Shown in pieces: positions 6,713 to 13,977 of a stretch of 13,977 bases of DNA. The notes beneath the pieces were generated by a model that was not told the origin of the DNA, did not search any database, and saw only the letters and a list, made by a program, of their open reading frames with translations. The translations under genes and the position numbers were made by a program. Source of the stretch: Promethearchaeota archaeon (GTDB lineage: Archaea > Asgardarchaeota > Lokiarchaeia > Sigynarchaeales > SOKP01). The stretch spans positions 1 through 13,977 of the forward strand of contig JAHLWJ010000102.1 of the NCBI GenBank assembly GCA_019057975.1, read 5' to 3'. How positions within the stretch are numbered: position 1 is the first letter of the stretch; the number at the start of each line of letters is the position of its first letter.

Positions 6713-8626
6713 TTAATATATTCTCCATACCAATAAATGTTGAGTTGAAAAAACGGGAGTGAGTGCGGTTGGTAAAGATTGGATTAAGGTCCAATTTGCA
6801 CCAGTTGATAAAACATTTACATTTCCAGTTATTATATATTGCACTTTGTATTCAAATCGTAAAACATTTAGGTCTCCTTCAATAGATATATTTAATCGAA
6901 TAATGAGATTTCTAAAATCTCTGATTGGATACAATTCATTAAATGTGAAAAAACGGAGTGTAGATAAACCAGATATGGAAAATTCTGTGCTCTCATAAAC
7001 TTCATATAGACTAATAAAACCATAATATAAAGCGGTTCCTATAAAAGATTTATCACTAAAAACAGGTAAAAATCCAACTCCAGAAATTCTAGTTGCGATC
7101 AAAGGAACATTAGTATAAATAAATCCAAAAATTTCTTCATTTTGAAAAAAATTTAATATCTCTTGTTCTTCTTCAGTAAAATATCGATTCTCCCATGGGT
7201 AAGGGCTACTATCAATAGTTCTCCATCGTCCTACGACAGTTGTGGTTGAAAATATAACTATGGAGAAAATTATTACGAGAACTTCTGATTTTTGTCGGAA
7301 TTTATGATTATTAATATTGATAAAAGAAAACTTTGATTTAATTTTCCCGTTATATTTATGTATTATAAAACTGATTAGATATATGAATAAGGCAATAGGG
7401 AACAATACAAACATATACAACAGATTAATTCTTAACATCATTTGTACATATAGAAAGGAATATCCTACAGCAAGAAATAAGATTATTATCGGGAAAACCC
7501 AAACGATTTTCTTAGAAATGTTAATAATAAATTTCTTTATAAAAATCAAACCATATATCGAGAAAATAATTATTATCGGTAAAAATATGACTACCGCGTA
7601 AAAATTAGGAGCCATAAATGAAAAGGGTATAATAAAAAGAATTAAATAAAAATTTTTTCTCATAAATAGTAATTTGTTATTTTTCGGTTGTTCCCTCTTT
7701 TCCTCAGGAATTTTTAGAAAAATTGCTAGTTTGTACAATGTTATTATTACTCCAACCGGGAAGAAAATTAAAATTAATCCTACTTGCAGCATATAATGTA
7801 TAATGAGATTTGTACTTACTCCGATTTGAGTTGAATTATCAAAAAAAGGAGACCATATTTTTCGAGGATCAACATTAAAAAAATCTAATCCTACGAAAAA
7901 TGCTATTATACATATCGGTAGAATCAAAAAAATAGTTAGTTTTTGTAATTTTTCAAATCTTCGAATAAAAACCGTAAATATCATGAATATTATTGTTATT
8001 ATTGAAATTATCCAAAGTCTGTGTGCTAAGGCACCAACCAAGAGAAGTAAAAACAAAAAAATCGTTATTTTAAATTTATTATTTTTATCTTTCGCTAACA
8101 ATTTTAAATTCAAATTTAAAAGAACTATCATGATAATTGTTATAATAATTCTTGTAGGAACGTTCATTGTGGTTTCACTAATTACATTCGGGGATAATAA
8201 AATAGCAGCTACAAATACAAATCGACTCCATTCTTCTTCAAATAGTTTATTTCCGAGATTTCGAGAGCATTTATAGATAATTATGATGAGAATTATATTG
8301 AAAAATAGTACCGCCTCAGTTAACCCAAATATACCAGATGAAAAAAAGTTCAGAATACTTATTAAAAAGGCAAGGAACATAGGAACGCCTATCGCTCGAT
8401 GGGAAAAAGGATACATCCCAAAGTAGGAGGTAGGATGGATTAACCATGTATTTTCAGAAAATAATACCCCTTCTCTAAGAGCATTTGCCATCCATATCAA
8501 TTGGAATGAATCTGCTCCATATAAGCGCGGATAAGTAGTTATTGGAAAGATTATAGCCACTAACACAAGAGTAAGGTAATACATGTTAGTTTTTTTAATA
8601 GTGGTGCTCATAAAATTATAACTCAT
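6713..8626 (-). CDS. GT-C-like membrane glycosyltransferase, paralog 1 (637 aa)
   Basis: A large membrane protein: a short cytoplasmic head, about a dozen hydrophobic segments up to residue ~465, then an extracytoplasmic C-terminal domain of ~170 residues starting at SSPYPWENRY (473-482). The first outer loop holds YPRLYGADSFQLIWM with Asp39, in the position of the catalytic or metal-binding acidic residue of GT-C enzymes (PMT, ArnT, STT3), and SHRAIGVP at 75-82. A second conserved block is GALAHRLW at 198-205, and the protein ends HLLVWRIY. These blocks recur in the paralog starting at 13939, and the shared beginning (MSYxF..xTIKKT) supports the ATG at 8626. By inference it transfers a sugar from a polyprenyl-phosphate donor on the outer face. 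A non-enzymatic role or another DUF family is possible. It lies 88 bases after a GT4 gene on the same strand. Confidence 0.65.
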   Translation of the reverse strand: MSYNFMSTTIKKTNMYYLTLVLVAIIFPITTYPRLYGADSFQLIWMANALREGVLFSENTWLIHPTSYFGMYPFSHRAIGVPMFLAFLISILNFFSSGIFGLTEAVLFFNIILIIIIYKCSRNLGNKLFEEEWSRFVFVAAILLSPNVISETTMNVPTRIIITIIMIVLLNLNLKLLAKDKNNKFKITIFLFLLLLVGALAHRLWIISIITIIFMIFTVFIRRFEKLQKLTIFLILPICIIAFFVGLDFFNVDPRKIWSPFFDNSTQIGVSTNLIIHYMLQVGLILIFFPVGVIITLYKLAIFLKIPEEKREQPKNNKLLFMRKNFYLILFIIPFSFMAPNFYAVVIFLPIIIIFSIYGLIFIKKFIINISKKIVWVFPIIILFLAVGYSFLYVQMMLRINLLYMFVLFPIALFIYLISFIIHKYNGKIKSKFSFININNHKFRQKSEVLVIIFSIVIFSTTTVVGRWRTIDSSPYPWENRYFTEEEQEILNFFQNEEIFGFIYTNVPLIATRISGVGFLPVFSDKSFIGTALYYGFISLYEVYESTEFSISGLSTLRFFTFNELYPIRDFRNLIIRLNISIEGDLNVLRFEYKVQYIITGNVNVLSTGANWTLIQSLPTALTPVFSTQHLLVWRIY

Positions 8627-8714
8627 CTATTCCAATACCTCTTACGGGTGTTTTAACTTTTTAAACTACAATTACTATTGTTTTATAATTTTGAGATTTT
8701 AATTAATTTTTTAT

Positions 8715-9884
8715 TTATTTTAAAGCTTCTAAATAGGCTTTATCTAATTTTGCTGATTCATTTTTCCAGTTTAATTTTTCTTGAATTAATTTTCTACTTT
8801 TTATAGAAATTTCATTTTGCAGCTTTTTATTGTTTGAAAGGAAAAAAATATTGTTAGCAATTATTTCAGGATTAAGAGGAAAATCTATTTTTATCGCATT
8901 TACTTTTTCTATATACGGTTTTGATGACTTTAAACTGGTAAATATAAAAGGTGTTCCAACTAACATGTACTCAAATATTTTATTTGAAATCATTATATTA
9001 TTATTATCTATATTATCGTATAATCCAACAGCGATATCACTGTCATATGTTAGTTTTAACAGTTCACAATATGGGACAGCTCCAGTGAAGAAAAAATGAT
9101 TAGTTAGTTTATACTTCTTTACCATCTCTTTAACCTTATTTAGATAAATTCCATCACCTACAATCCAGAACTCAAAATTGGGATCCTTTTCTAATAGTTT
9201 AGCGGCTGACAAAATAAATTCATCATATCCTCGATGTGTATAAACCCCTCCAGAATAGACTATCTTAACTTTTTTTTCTTTTTTAGGAGATAAAGGATGA
9301 AAATTAAGATTTTCATAATTAAAATCTTTTTTAATTGAATCTAAATCTGGTACATTCAAAATACAAAATTGAGGTTTATTTATTCTTCTTTTAAGAATTT
9401 TAAGTTGCAATGGACTTGCACCGATTAGAATGGTAATAAATTTGCTACAAATGAATTCTAATAATAAAAAACATAACCAATAGAATTTATTTAGCTTGTC
9501 TTTTGCCGCTTCTGGGAATAGTTCATGTGAGTCATAAATCAATTTAACTTTTGGAAATAATATTTTGTATAGAACTGCCGGAGGAAGTCCTGTTAAATCA
9601 TGAGCATGAATTACATTAGGGGGGGGTTTTTCTTTAATTAAATAATGAAAAGCTAAAAACCAAAATTTTAATAATGATTTTACTGTTTCACGTTTTTTTG
9701 GTTGAACTTCCATGATTTCACTATTTTTTATTCGTTTATCATAATTTATATTCGTAGTATTGTCTTTAGGATTTTTACAATTAATCACTTCAATTTCATA
9801 TCCATTTTGAGCTAAATAAATTGCTTCTCTTTGAACCCGAGTATCTGAAATGAAATTTTTGTATAATATCATTTTAATAATCAT
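8715..9884 (-). CDS. GT4-family glycosyltransferase (second)
   Basis: Full-length GT-B enzyme of 389 aa. The N-terminal domain has LYKNFISDTRVQREAIYLA (7-25), the acceptor-side motif VIHAHDLTGLPPA (91-103) and YDSHELFPE (117-125), a pattern seen in capsule and exopolysaccharide GT4 enzymes. The donor domain has VYSGGVYTHRGYDEFI (209-224), FWIVGDGIYL, GAVPYCELL and ISNKIFEYMLVGTPFI (299-314), in which Lys302 and Glu305 are the usual donor-contact residues of the N-K-x-F-E-Y variant; the first Glu of the classical EX7E pair is not present. It is unrelated in detail to the GT4 at 4805. A start at 9884 or at Met5 is equally possible. No membrane anchor is evident, although residues 133-155 are hydrophobic and may attach it to the membrane. 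It follows the methyltransferase gene by 188 AT-rich bases. Confidence 0.9.
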   Translation of the reverse strand: MIIKMILYKNFISDTRVQREAIYLAQNGYEIEVINCKNPKDNTTNINYDKRIKNSEIMEVQPKKRETVKSLLKFWFLAFHYLIKEKPPPNVIHAHDLTGLPPAVLYKILFPKVKLIYDSHELFPEAAKDKLNKFYWLCFLLLEFICSKFITILIGASPLQLKILKRRINKPQFCILNVPDLDSIKKDFNYENLNFHPLSPKKEKKVKIVYSGGVYTHRGYDEFILSAAKLLEKDPNFEFWIVGDGIYLNKVKEMVKKYKLTNHFFFTGAVPYCELLKLTYDSDIAVGLYDNIDNNNIMISNKIFEYMLVGTPFIFTSLKSSKPYIEKVNAIKIDFPLNPEIIANNIFFLSNNKKLQNEISIKSRKLIQEKLNWKNESAKLDKAYLEALK

Positions 9885-10072
9885 TGATTATCCACGAATA
9901 TATTTTTTCTTTAGAGAAATTTTAGTAATTTTTAGTCTTCTTTTTTTTAATTAAGTATTTTACTTAAAACTTTCATTTTTAAGGCTTCAATCGTTAAATT
10001 AACATATATTCAATATTAATAAACATTATGTAATTAAATTCTCAAGATGGATAATGTAAGAGAAAACTTCTT

Positions 10073-10624
10073 TCATTTTTCAAAAATCACAAAATGATTA
10101 CAAAACAGTTCAAATTTTTTGTATTTTTTTAATTTTAAATTGTATTTTTGTCCAATTTTTATAAAATCACTTTTTGAAAAAATTATTTTATGACTATCTC
10201 TTACAGATTTTGGAAACAAACCCAATATCTCACCACAGTAATGAATAAAATTTCCAAATTTAGTAGGGGTTGTTATTACAATACTTCCGCCACTCTTTAA
10301 GTTATTGATTGATTGCCTAATTGGATTTTCATAGTTCTTTATGTGCTCAATGAATGCTGTCATAAGAACTAAATCCACTTTCTCGGGTAAATTGATTTTA
10401 TCTTTTTCTAAATTTTTTGAATAAAACTCTCCTAGGGGATACTTTTTAGTTAATTCTTTACATTTATAATCTAAATCTACTCCAAAATATCTAGTTACCG
10501 CCTTATAATTAATTGCTTTAGCATCACCACATCCAATATCTAAAACATTTCCTTTTATATATGGCTTAACCTTATTTTCTCTTATCTTTGTTAAATATCT
10601 ACTTAATTTTGCCAATTTTAACAA
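10073..10624 (-). CDS. SAM-dependent class I methyltransferase, TTG start
   Basis: A 183-aa Methyltransf_11-type protein. Motif I is VLDIGCGDA (27-35), the acidic ribose-binding residue is Asp50 in RYFGVDLD, the post-motif region is LVLMTAFIEHIKN (85-97), and LKSGGSIVITTPTKFG (109-124) forms the sheet end of the core. It probably methylates a sugar or lipid intermediate of the glycan; the acceptor cannot be read. There is no ATG or GTG start. The TTG at 10624 and another TTG at 10615 are the only standard candidates, and the frame stays open upstream for about 30 codons (reading TIRNFLNSLTLLKVNRLKK) without any start codon. The N-terminus may therefore have been altered or use a rare start. 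Neighbours are two glycosyltransferases on the same strand. Confidence 0.85.
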   Translation of the reverse strand: MLKLAKLSRYLTKIRENKVKPYIKGNVLDIGCGDAKAINYKAVTRYFGVDLDYKCKELTKKYPLGEFYSKNLEKDKINLPEKVDLVLMTAFIEHIKNYENPIRQSINNLKSGGSIVITTPTKFGNFIHYCGEILGLFPKSVRDSHKIIFSKSDFIKIGQKYNLKLKKYKKFELFCNHFVIFEK

Positions 10625-10787
10625 CTTCTTTAATCTGTTTACTTTAAGTAAAGTTAAGCTATTTAAAAAATTCCTTATGGTTTTTTTATAATATTTACAA
10701 TTTATAAGTACAATAAATCAGCTGACCATATTTTAATGAATAAAGAATATCAAAATATTTAGCTTATGGATGGTCAAGTAGGTTTAG

Positions 10788-10821
10788 AAAAAAAAAATTC
10801 AGAAAAACAGTGTTAAAAAAA
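10788..10821 (-). terminator. Double T tract behind the GT2 gene
   Basis: Read on the - strand, T7 (10815-10821) and then T10 (10788-10797) follow the GT2 stop at 10827 by 5 to 40 bases, with no strong hairpin. This is the typical layout of archaeal U-tract termination and would separate the GT2 gene from the methyltransferase downstream. Confidence 0.45.
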
Positions 10822-10826
10822 TCAAT

Positions 10827-11633
10827 TTAAATATATATTTTCAAAATAGTAATTGTCGCTCTATAGAAATATTCTATTATATTACTAAATAACCTGCTTT
10901 TTCTAGTTTTTCTAGCTATTATCGGTATTTCTTTAATCTTCTTCTTGCATTGAATTGTTCGTATCAATTGTTCTTGCGTATAAGTAAATTTACTTTGAAT
11001 GGGCAATTGAGCAATCTCTTTAGTGAAGGCTCGAAATCCTGTCGTAGTATCATGAATATTTTTTCTTAATAACAAGCAAAGTACTCTTGCGAAAAACATA
11101 TTTCCAAGTTTTTTACTAATGGATCCATCATAGACTCCCTTTCCAAATCGTGACCCTAATACTAGGTCGTATCCATCGACAACACTTTCAATCATCTCTG
11201 GAATATATTTAGGAGGATATTGCCCGTCAGCATCAGTATGCACGATGATATCTGCTCCCAAACCACAACAAATTTCCATCTCCTTTTTAAATGTATGTGC
11301 AAGACCCATATTACAACCATTTGAAAAGAAGAGTACTCTATTCTCTTCCGTAATCTGTTTTGTCCTATCTAGACTTCCATCATCGAGAATCATTATCTGA
11401 TATATATAATTGGTATTATTCATCACATTTTTAATTTCTTTGATAACCGCACCAATACTCTCTTCCTCATTATAAGCGGGTATGGTTATAACAACTTTTT
11501 TATTTGATGGACTGGTACTATATGTTTTTGCAGTCTTATTTTGTTCAAAATCTTCTAGATTAACTCGATCTATTAGAACTGCGTTTTGTGTGATTTGTTT
11601 AATTCTCTTTGTTTCCATTTCCATTGCTCTCAT
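10827..11633 (-). CDS. GT2 glycosyltransferase, dolichyl/polyprenyl-phosphate sugar synthase (DPM1-like)
   Basis: Transfers a sugar from GDP-mannose or a UDP-sugar to polyprenyl/dolichyl phosphate at the cytoplasmic face. The GT-A core is clear: TIPAYNEEESIG (50-61), MILDDGSLDRT (81-91), VHTDADGQYPPKYI with the metal-binding DAD (134-136), VLGSRFGKG (158-166), and the DTTTGFRAF (195-203) and RKTRKSRL (241-248) blocks characteristic of the DPM1/DPG-synthase subgroup. There is no C-terminal transmembrane pair, so it is a peripheral enzyme of the DPM1 type. The first ~45 residues (MRAMEMETKRIKQ...) precede the fold and are longer than usual; Met4 or Met6 could also start. Base composition is the highest in the window (28 G+C of 60 at 11221-11280). 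Its position between two GT-C-like genes suggests that it makes their lipid-linked sugar donor. This is inference. Confidence 0.88.
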   Translation of the reverse strand: MRAMEMETKRIKQITQNAVLIDRVNLEDFEQNKTAKTYSTSPSNKKVVITIPAYNEEESIGAVIKEIKNVMNNTNYIYQIMILDDGSLDRTKQITEENRVLFFSNGCNMGLAHTFKKEMEICCGLGADIIVHTDADGQYPPKYIPEMIESVVDGYDLVLGSRFGKGVYDGSISKKLGNMFFARVLCLLLRKNIHDTTTGFRAFTKEIAQLPIQSKFTYTQEQLIRTIQCKKKIKEIPIIARKTRKSRLFSNIIEYFYRATITILKIYI

Positions 11634-12010
11634 GCTTTTTATTCTTTATTACAATCCAACTTGCCCCAATATACCTAATAGCTATAATAGAATAACTAAT
11701 TTATAATATTATGGATAAAAATGATTTATATGTTTGTCGAATTTTTAAACTTTTATCCTCGGATTGTTGAAATATTAAACTAATGTCTATAAGTGTTATC
11801 TTGTCTTTCATCTTATTAAAATTTAACTCAATTTTTATTAAATCAAATCATTAAAGATGAGATTTAATGAGATAATTTAAACAACCTTTTTGATAAAAAT
11901 ATGCATTTGAATTCATTGTTTTTTTAAAACTAATTAGAATATAAGGTTGAAAGAGCGCTTTTTTCTAAATAGATTATGATAACCATTATTATATTTAAAT
12001 CGCGCAATGT
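11634..12010. other. 377-base AT-rich spacer between GT-C-like and GT2 genes
   Basis: No reading frame longer than about 20 codons looks real here. A TATA-like ATTATAAATT on the - strand near 11699-11708 lies about 70 bases before the GT2 start and may be its promoter, at low confidence. The overlapping inverted repeats at 11837-11870 are listed separately. Otherwise I see nothing in it. Confidence 0.5.
11837..11870. repeat. Two overlapping, mutually exclusive inverted repeats
   Basis: ATTAAATC (11837-11844) can pair with GATTTAAT (11861-11868), and TCATTAAA (11848-11855) can pair with TTTAATGA (11863-11870). Both use the same right arm, so only one can form. They could be regulatory, but AT-rich sequence yields such arms easily. 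Confidence 0.3.
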
Positions 12011-13939
12011 TTAATATATTTTCCATATCAATAAATGATGAGTTGTAAATATTGGTTCATATAATTCCGACTGCTTTATAGATTGGATCAAAAGCCAATT
12101 ATTCACACCCCCAGATTGAAAAGTCTCATTAATAGTAATAAGATATTGTATATTATAAGAGAGAAAAGTGTCAAGGTCATTCCCCTTTCTTAAATCTAAA
12201 ATTCTAATACAATTCCTTAACTCCTGGATTGGATCCGGTTGCGTAAAATTGAAAAATGTAAAACTAAAAAAATCCCTAAACGAAAATTTAGTATGTTCAT
12301 AAACATAATTGGGATTGATAATACCATAAAACAAAGGTATTCCAATTTCTACGGGTACGCTAAAAGTAGGTAAGAATCCCACTGCTCCAATTCTTTCGGC
12401 AATAAAACGGTCTGCAACGAAAATTAAGCCGTTAACATCTTCTCCTTTAAAATAATTAATAATTTGAAGTTCCTCATCTGTTAAATATCTATTATCCCAA
12501 GGATGGGGGCTGTTGAGACCATCATATCTACTAATCTCTATATTTATAATAGATGAGGTCAAAATTGAAAGAGTTAATAGGGTCATCCAAAAGAAATTTT
12601 TCAATTTCTGGGAATCGAGCGATAAAAATGAAAGTTGTATTTGATTATGATTATTAATTAGAAATATTAGCAAAAATAAGGATAATGAGACAACTAATAA
12701 TAGAAAAATATCCACTAAAGAAATTATTAAATAATCCTCGATTCTTAGAAGGTAATAACCTGTCAATAAAAGTACTGGGATTACCGGAAATACCCAATCT
12801 AATTTCCAAGAAAATATCGTAGAGTTTGAAAGAAAATTTTTTATATAAACTAAACCTTTAACTGAAAAAATAACTATTATCGGTAAAAATATGACTATCG
12901 CATAGAAGGTTGTAAAAATGAAAAATAAAAAGGGTATAAGCAAAAGAAGGAGATAATAAAAACTGTCTCGAAATGTGGGATTAGTTGTCATAAGTTTTGG
13001 AAGCTTTTTCTTTTTCTTAAAAAATGAATGAAAATCATTAAAAGAAAAAGTTAGTTTATATAGCGCTATAATTACTCCAAACGGGAAGAAAATGGCGATT
13101 AATCCAACCGCATACACATAATATAGGCTTAAAAAAATACTTGTATCAAGAAAATTGGCATCAGCACTGAATCCATACTGATTTAAGCCAAAAAATTCAA
13201 ATCCAAAGAAGAAAGCGAAAATACATATTGGAATAATTAAAAACACAGAAAGATGATATAATTTTTTATATTTTCGGATAAGCAAAGTCAATATCAAAGA
13301 TATTATCGTTATTAAGGAATTCATCCAAAGCCTGTGAGCTAAAGCGCCAATCAAAAGGACTAAAATCACAACGATAATCGTTTTTAATCGAATTTTCGCA
13401 TCTTTTTCTAACAATTTTAAACTAATATTCAAAAGAACAAGCATGGTAATAGTTATTATAATTCTTGTACTCACATTCATTGCAAAATCTTGAATAGCAT
13501 TCACGGAGAATAAGATAGCAGCAACAAAAACAAGCCGGCTCCACTCCTCTTCAAAAAGTCTATCACCAAGATTTCGAGAAGTCTTATAGATGACAATGAT
13601 GAGGATTATATTGAAAACTAGTACCGCTTCAGTTAACCCAAAACTGCCAAATGAAAGAAAATCGAGAAGGCTCATTAGAAAGGCAATAATCATCGGGACA
13701 CCTATCGCTCGATGCGAAAAGGGATAATACCCAAAATAAGAAAATGGTGAGATTAACCATGTATTATCAGAAAATAGGGCTCCATCCTGAAGAGCATTTG
13801 CCATCCACATTACCTGAAATGCGTCTACTCCATACAGACGGGGATAATTTGCTAAGAGGATAATAATAGCAGCTAAAATGAGAATGTAATAATAAAGACT
13901 GGTTTTTTTTATAGTGATATTTTTAAATCTGTAGCTCAT
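12011..13939 (-). CDS. GT-C-like membrane glycosyltransferase, paralog 2 (642 aa)
   Basis: Homolog of the 637-aa protein over its full length, best conserved in the first 135 residues and in the C-terminal tail (HLLIWKIY). Outer loop 1 holds YPRLYGVDAFQVMWM with Asp38, then SPFSYFGYYPFSHRAIGVP (63-81); GALAHRLW recurs near residue 200. After the membrane region, SPHPWDNRYLTDEELQIINY begins the extracytoplasmic domain. The layout resembles GT-C enzymes with a soluble C-terminal domain, so a polyprenyl-phosphate-sugar donor is inferred; no family is certain. The ATG at 13939 has AAAGGA 8 bases upstream (13948-13953) and is matched by the paralog's start. The dead copy at 6028-6390 resembles this protein in the SPFSxFGYY stretch and paralog 1 in others, such as the FREG/REG and IIIIYK stretches. 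It is the first gene of the minus-strand group visible here; more may lie to the right. Confidence 0.65.
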   Translation of the reverse strand: MSYRFKNITIKKTSLYYYILILAAIIILLANYPRLYGVDAFQVMWMANALQDGALFSDNTWLISPFSYFGYYPFSHRAIGVPMIIAFLMSLLDFLSFGSFGLTEAVLVFNIILIIVIYKTSRNLGDRLFEEEWSRLVFVAAILFSVNAIQDFAMNVSTRIIITITMLVLLNISLKLLEKDAKIRLKTIIVVILVLLIGALAHRLWMNSLITIISLILTLLIRKYKKLYHLSVFLIIPICIFAFFFGFEFFGLNQYGFSADANFLDTSIFLSLYYVYAVGLIAIFFPFGVIIALYKLTFSFNDFHSFFKKKKKLPKLMTTNPTFRDSFYYLLLLLIPFLFFIFTTFYAIVIFLPIIVIFSVKGLVYIKNFLSNSTIFSWKLDWVFPVIPVLLLTGYYLLRIEDYLIISLVDIFLLLVVSLSLFLLIFLINNHNQIQLSFLSLDSQKLKNFFWMTLLTLSILTSSIINIEISRYDGLNSPHPWDNRYLTDEELQIINYFKGEDVNGLIFVADRFIAERIGAVGFLPTFSVPVEIGIPLFYGIINPNYVYEHTKFSFRDFFSFTFFNFTQPDPIQELRNCIRILDLRKGNDLDTFLSYNIQYLITINETFQSGGVNNWLLIQSIKQSELYEPIFTTHHLLIWKIY

Positions 13940-13977
13940 ATCCTCATTCCTTTCTCTTCTTTAGGGATAATTTAGGG

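Noticed and set aside
6759..8276. Several open frames of 79-97 codons on the + strand inside the 637-aa gene
   Set aside because: All are antisense to a gene whose protein sequence is conserved in its paralog. None has recognisable motifs or a ribosome site.
1..13977. tRNA or rRNA genes, CRISPR arrays, complete insertion sequences, integrase or attachment sites
   Set aside because: I looked for them on both strands and saw no cloverleaf, no regularly spaced repeats and no transposase or integrase motif.

Overview
The window is AT-rich DNA, about 14 kb, carrying a surface-glycan (polysaccharide or glycolipid) biosynthesis locus. The organism is probably an archaeon. The hints are one BRE/TATA-like promoter, T-tract terminators downstream of genes, and a Dol-P-mannose-synthase-like GT2 enzyme next to membrane glycosyltransferases of GT-C type. 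The composition and the style of the membrane proteins would fit an Asgard (Loki-like) archaeon, but no marker gene here proves it, and a low-GC bacterium cannot be excluded.

Layout. Positions 1-2780 are on the + strand: the C-terminal end of a UDP-GlcNAc 2-epimerase that runs off the left edge, an SDR-type nucleotide-sugar 4-epimerase 30 bases later, and a 12-segment Wzx/MATE-like flippase. Position 2978-4171 on the - strand is a CDP-glycerol glycerophosphotransferase (TagF/TagB)-like enzyme starting at TTG. A 524-base gap follows. It holds an unusually GC-rich, hairpin-forming island behind a good archaeal-type promoter, and so is a candidate non-coding RNA or decayed element. A GT4 glycosyltransferase (to 5917, +) has its natural first residues in a different frame, separated by a one-base slip in a run of four A's at 4708-4711. 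From 5925 to 13939 everything is on the - strand. In transcription order this is a GT-C-like membrane protein (642 aa), a GT2 polyprenyl-phosphate sugar synthase, a SAM methyltransferase, a second GT4 enzyme, a second GT-C-like protein (637 aa), and a dead third GT-C copy joined to the last 33 codons of a hexapeptide-repeat acyltransferase.

How it may work together (inference). The two epimerases make nucleotide sugars, probably in the UDP-ManNAc/UDP-HexNAc group. The cytoplasmic GT4 enzymes, the TagF-like enzyme and the methyltransferase build or decorate a lipid-linked glycan, and the flippase moves it across the membrane. The GT2 enzyme would charge a polyprenyl or dolichyl phosphate with a sugar, which the GT-C-like proteins would use on the outer face.

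The most notable points are the three-copy GT-C-like family with one clearly broken member, the acyltransferase/GT-C junction at 6027/6028, the frameshifted GT4 start, and the GC-rich structured island at 4300-4600. Base composition changes sharply from gene to gene, as expected for a glycan locus assembled by horizontal exchange.
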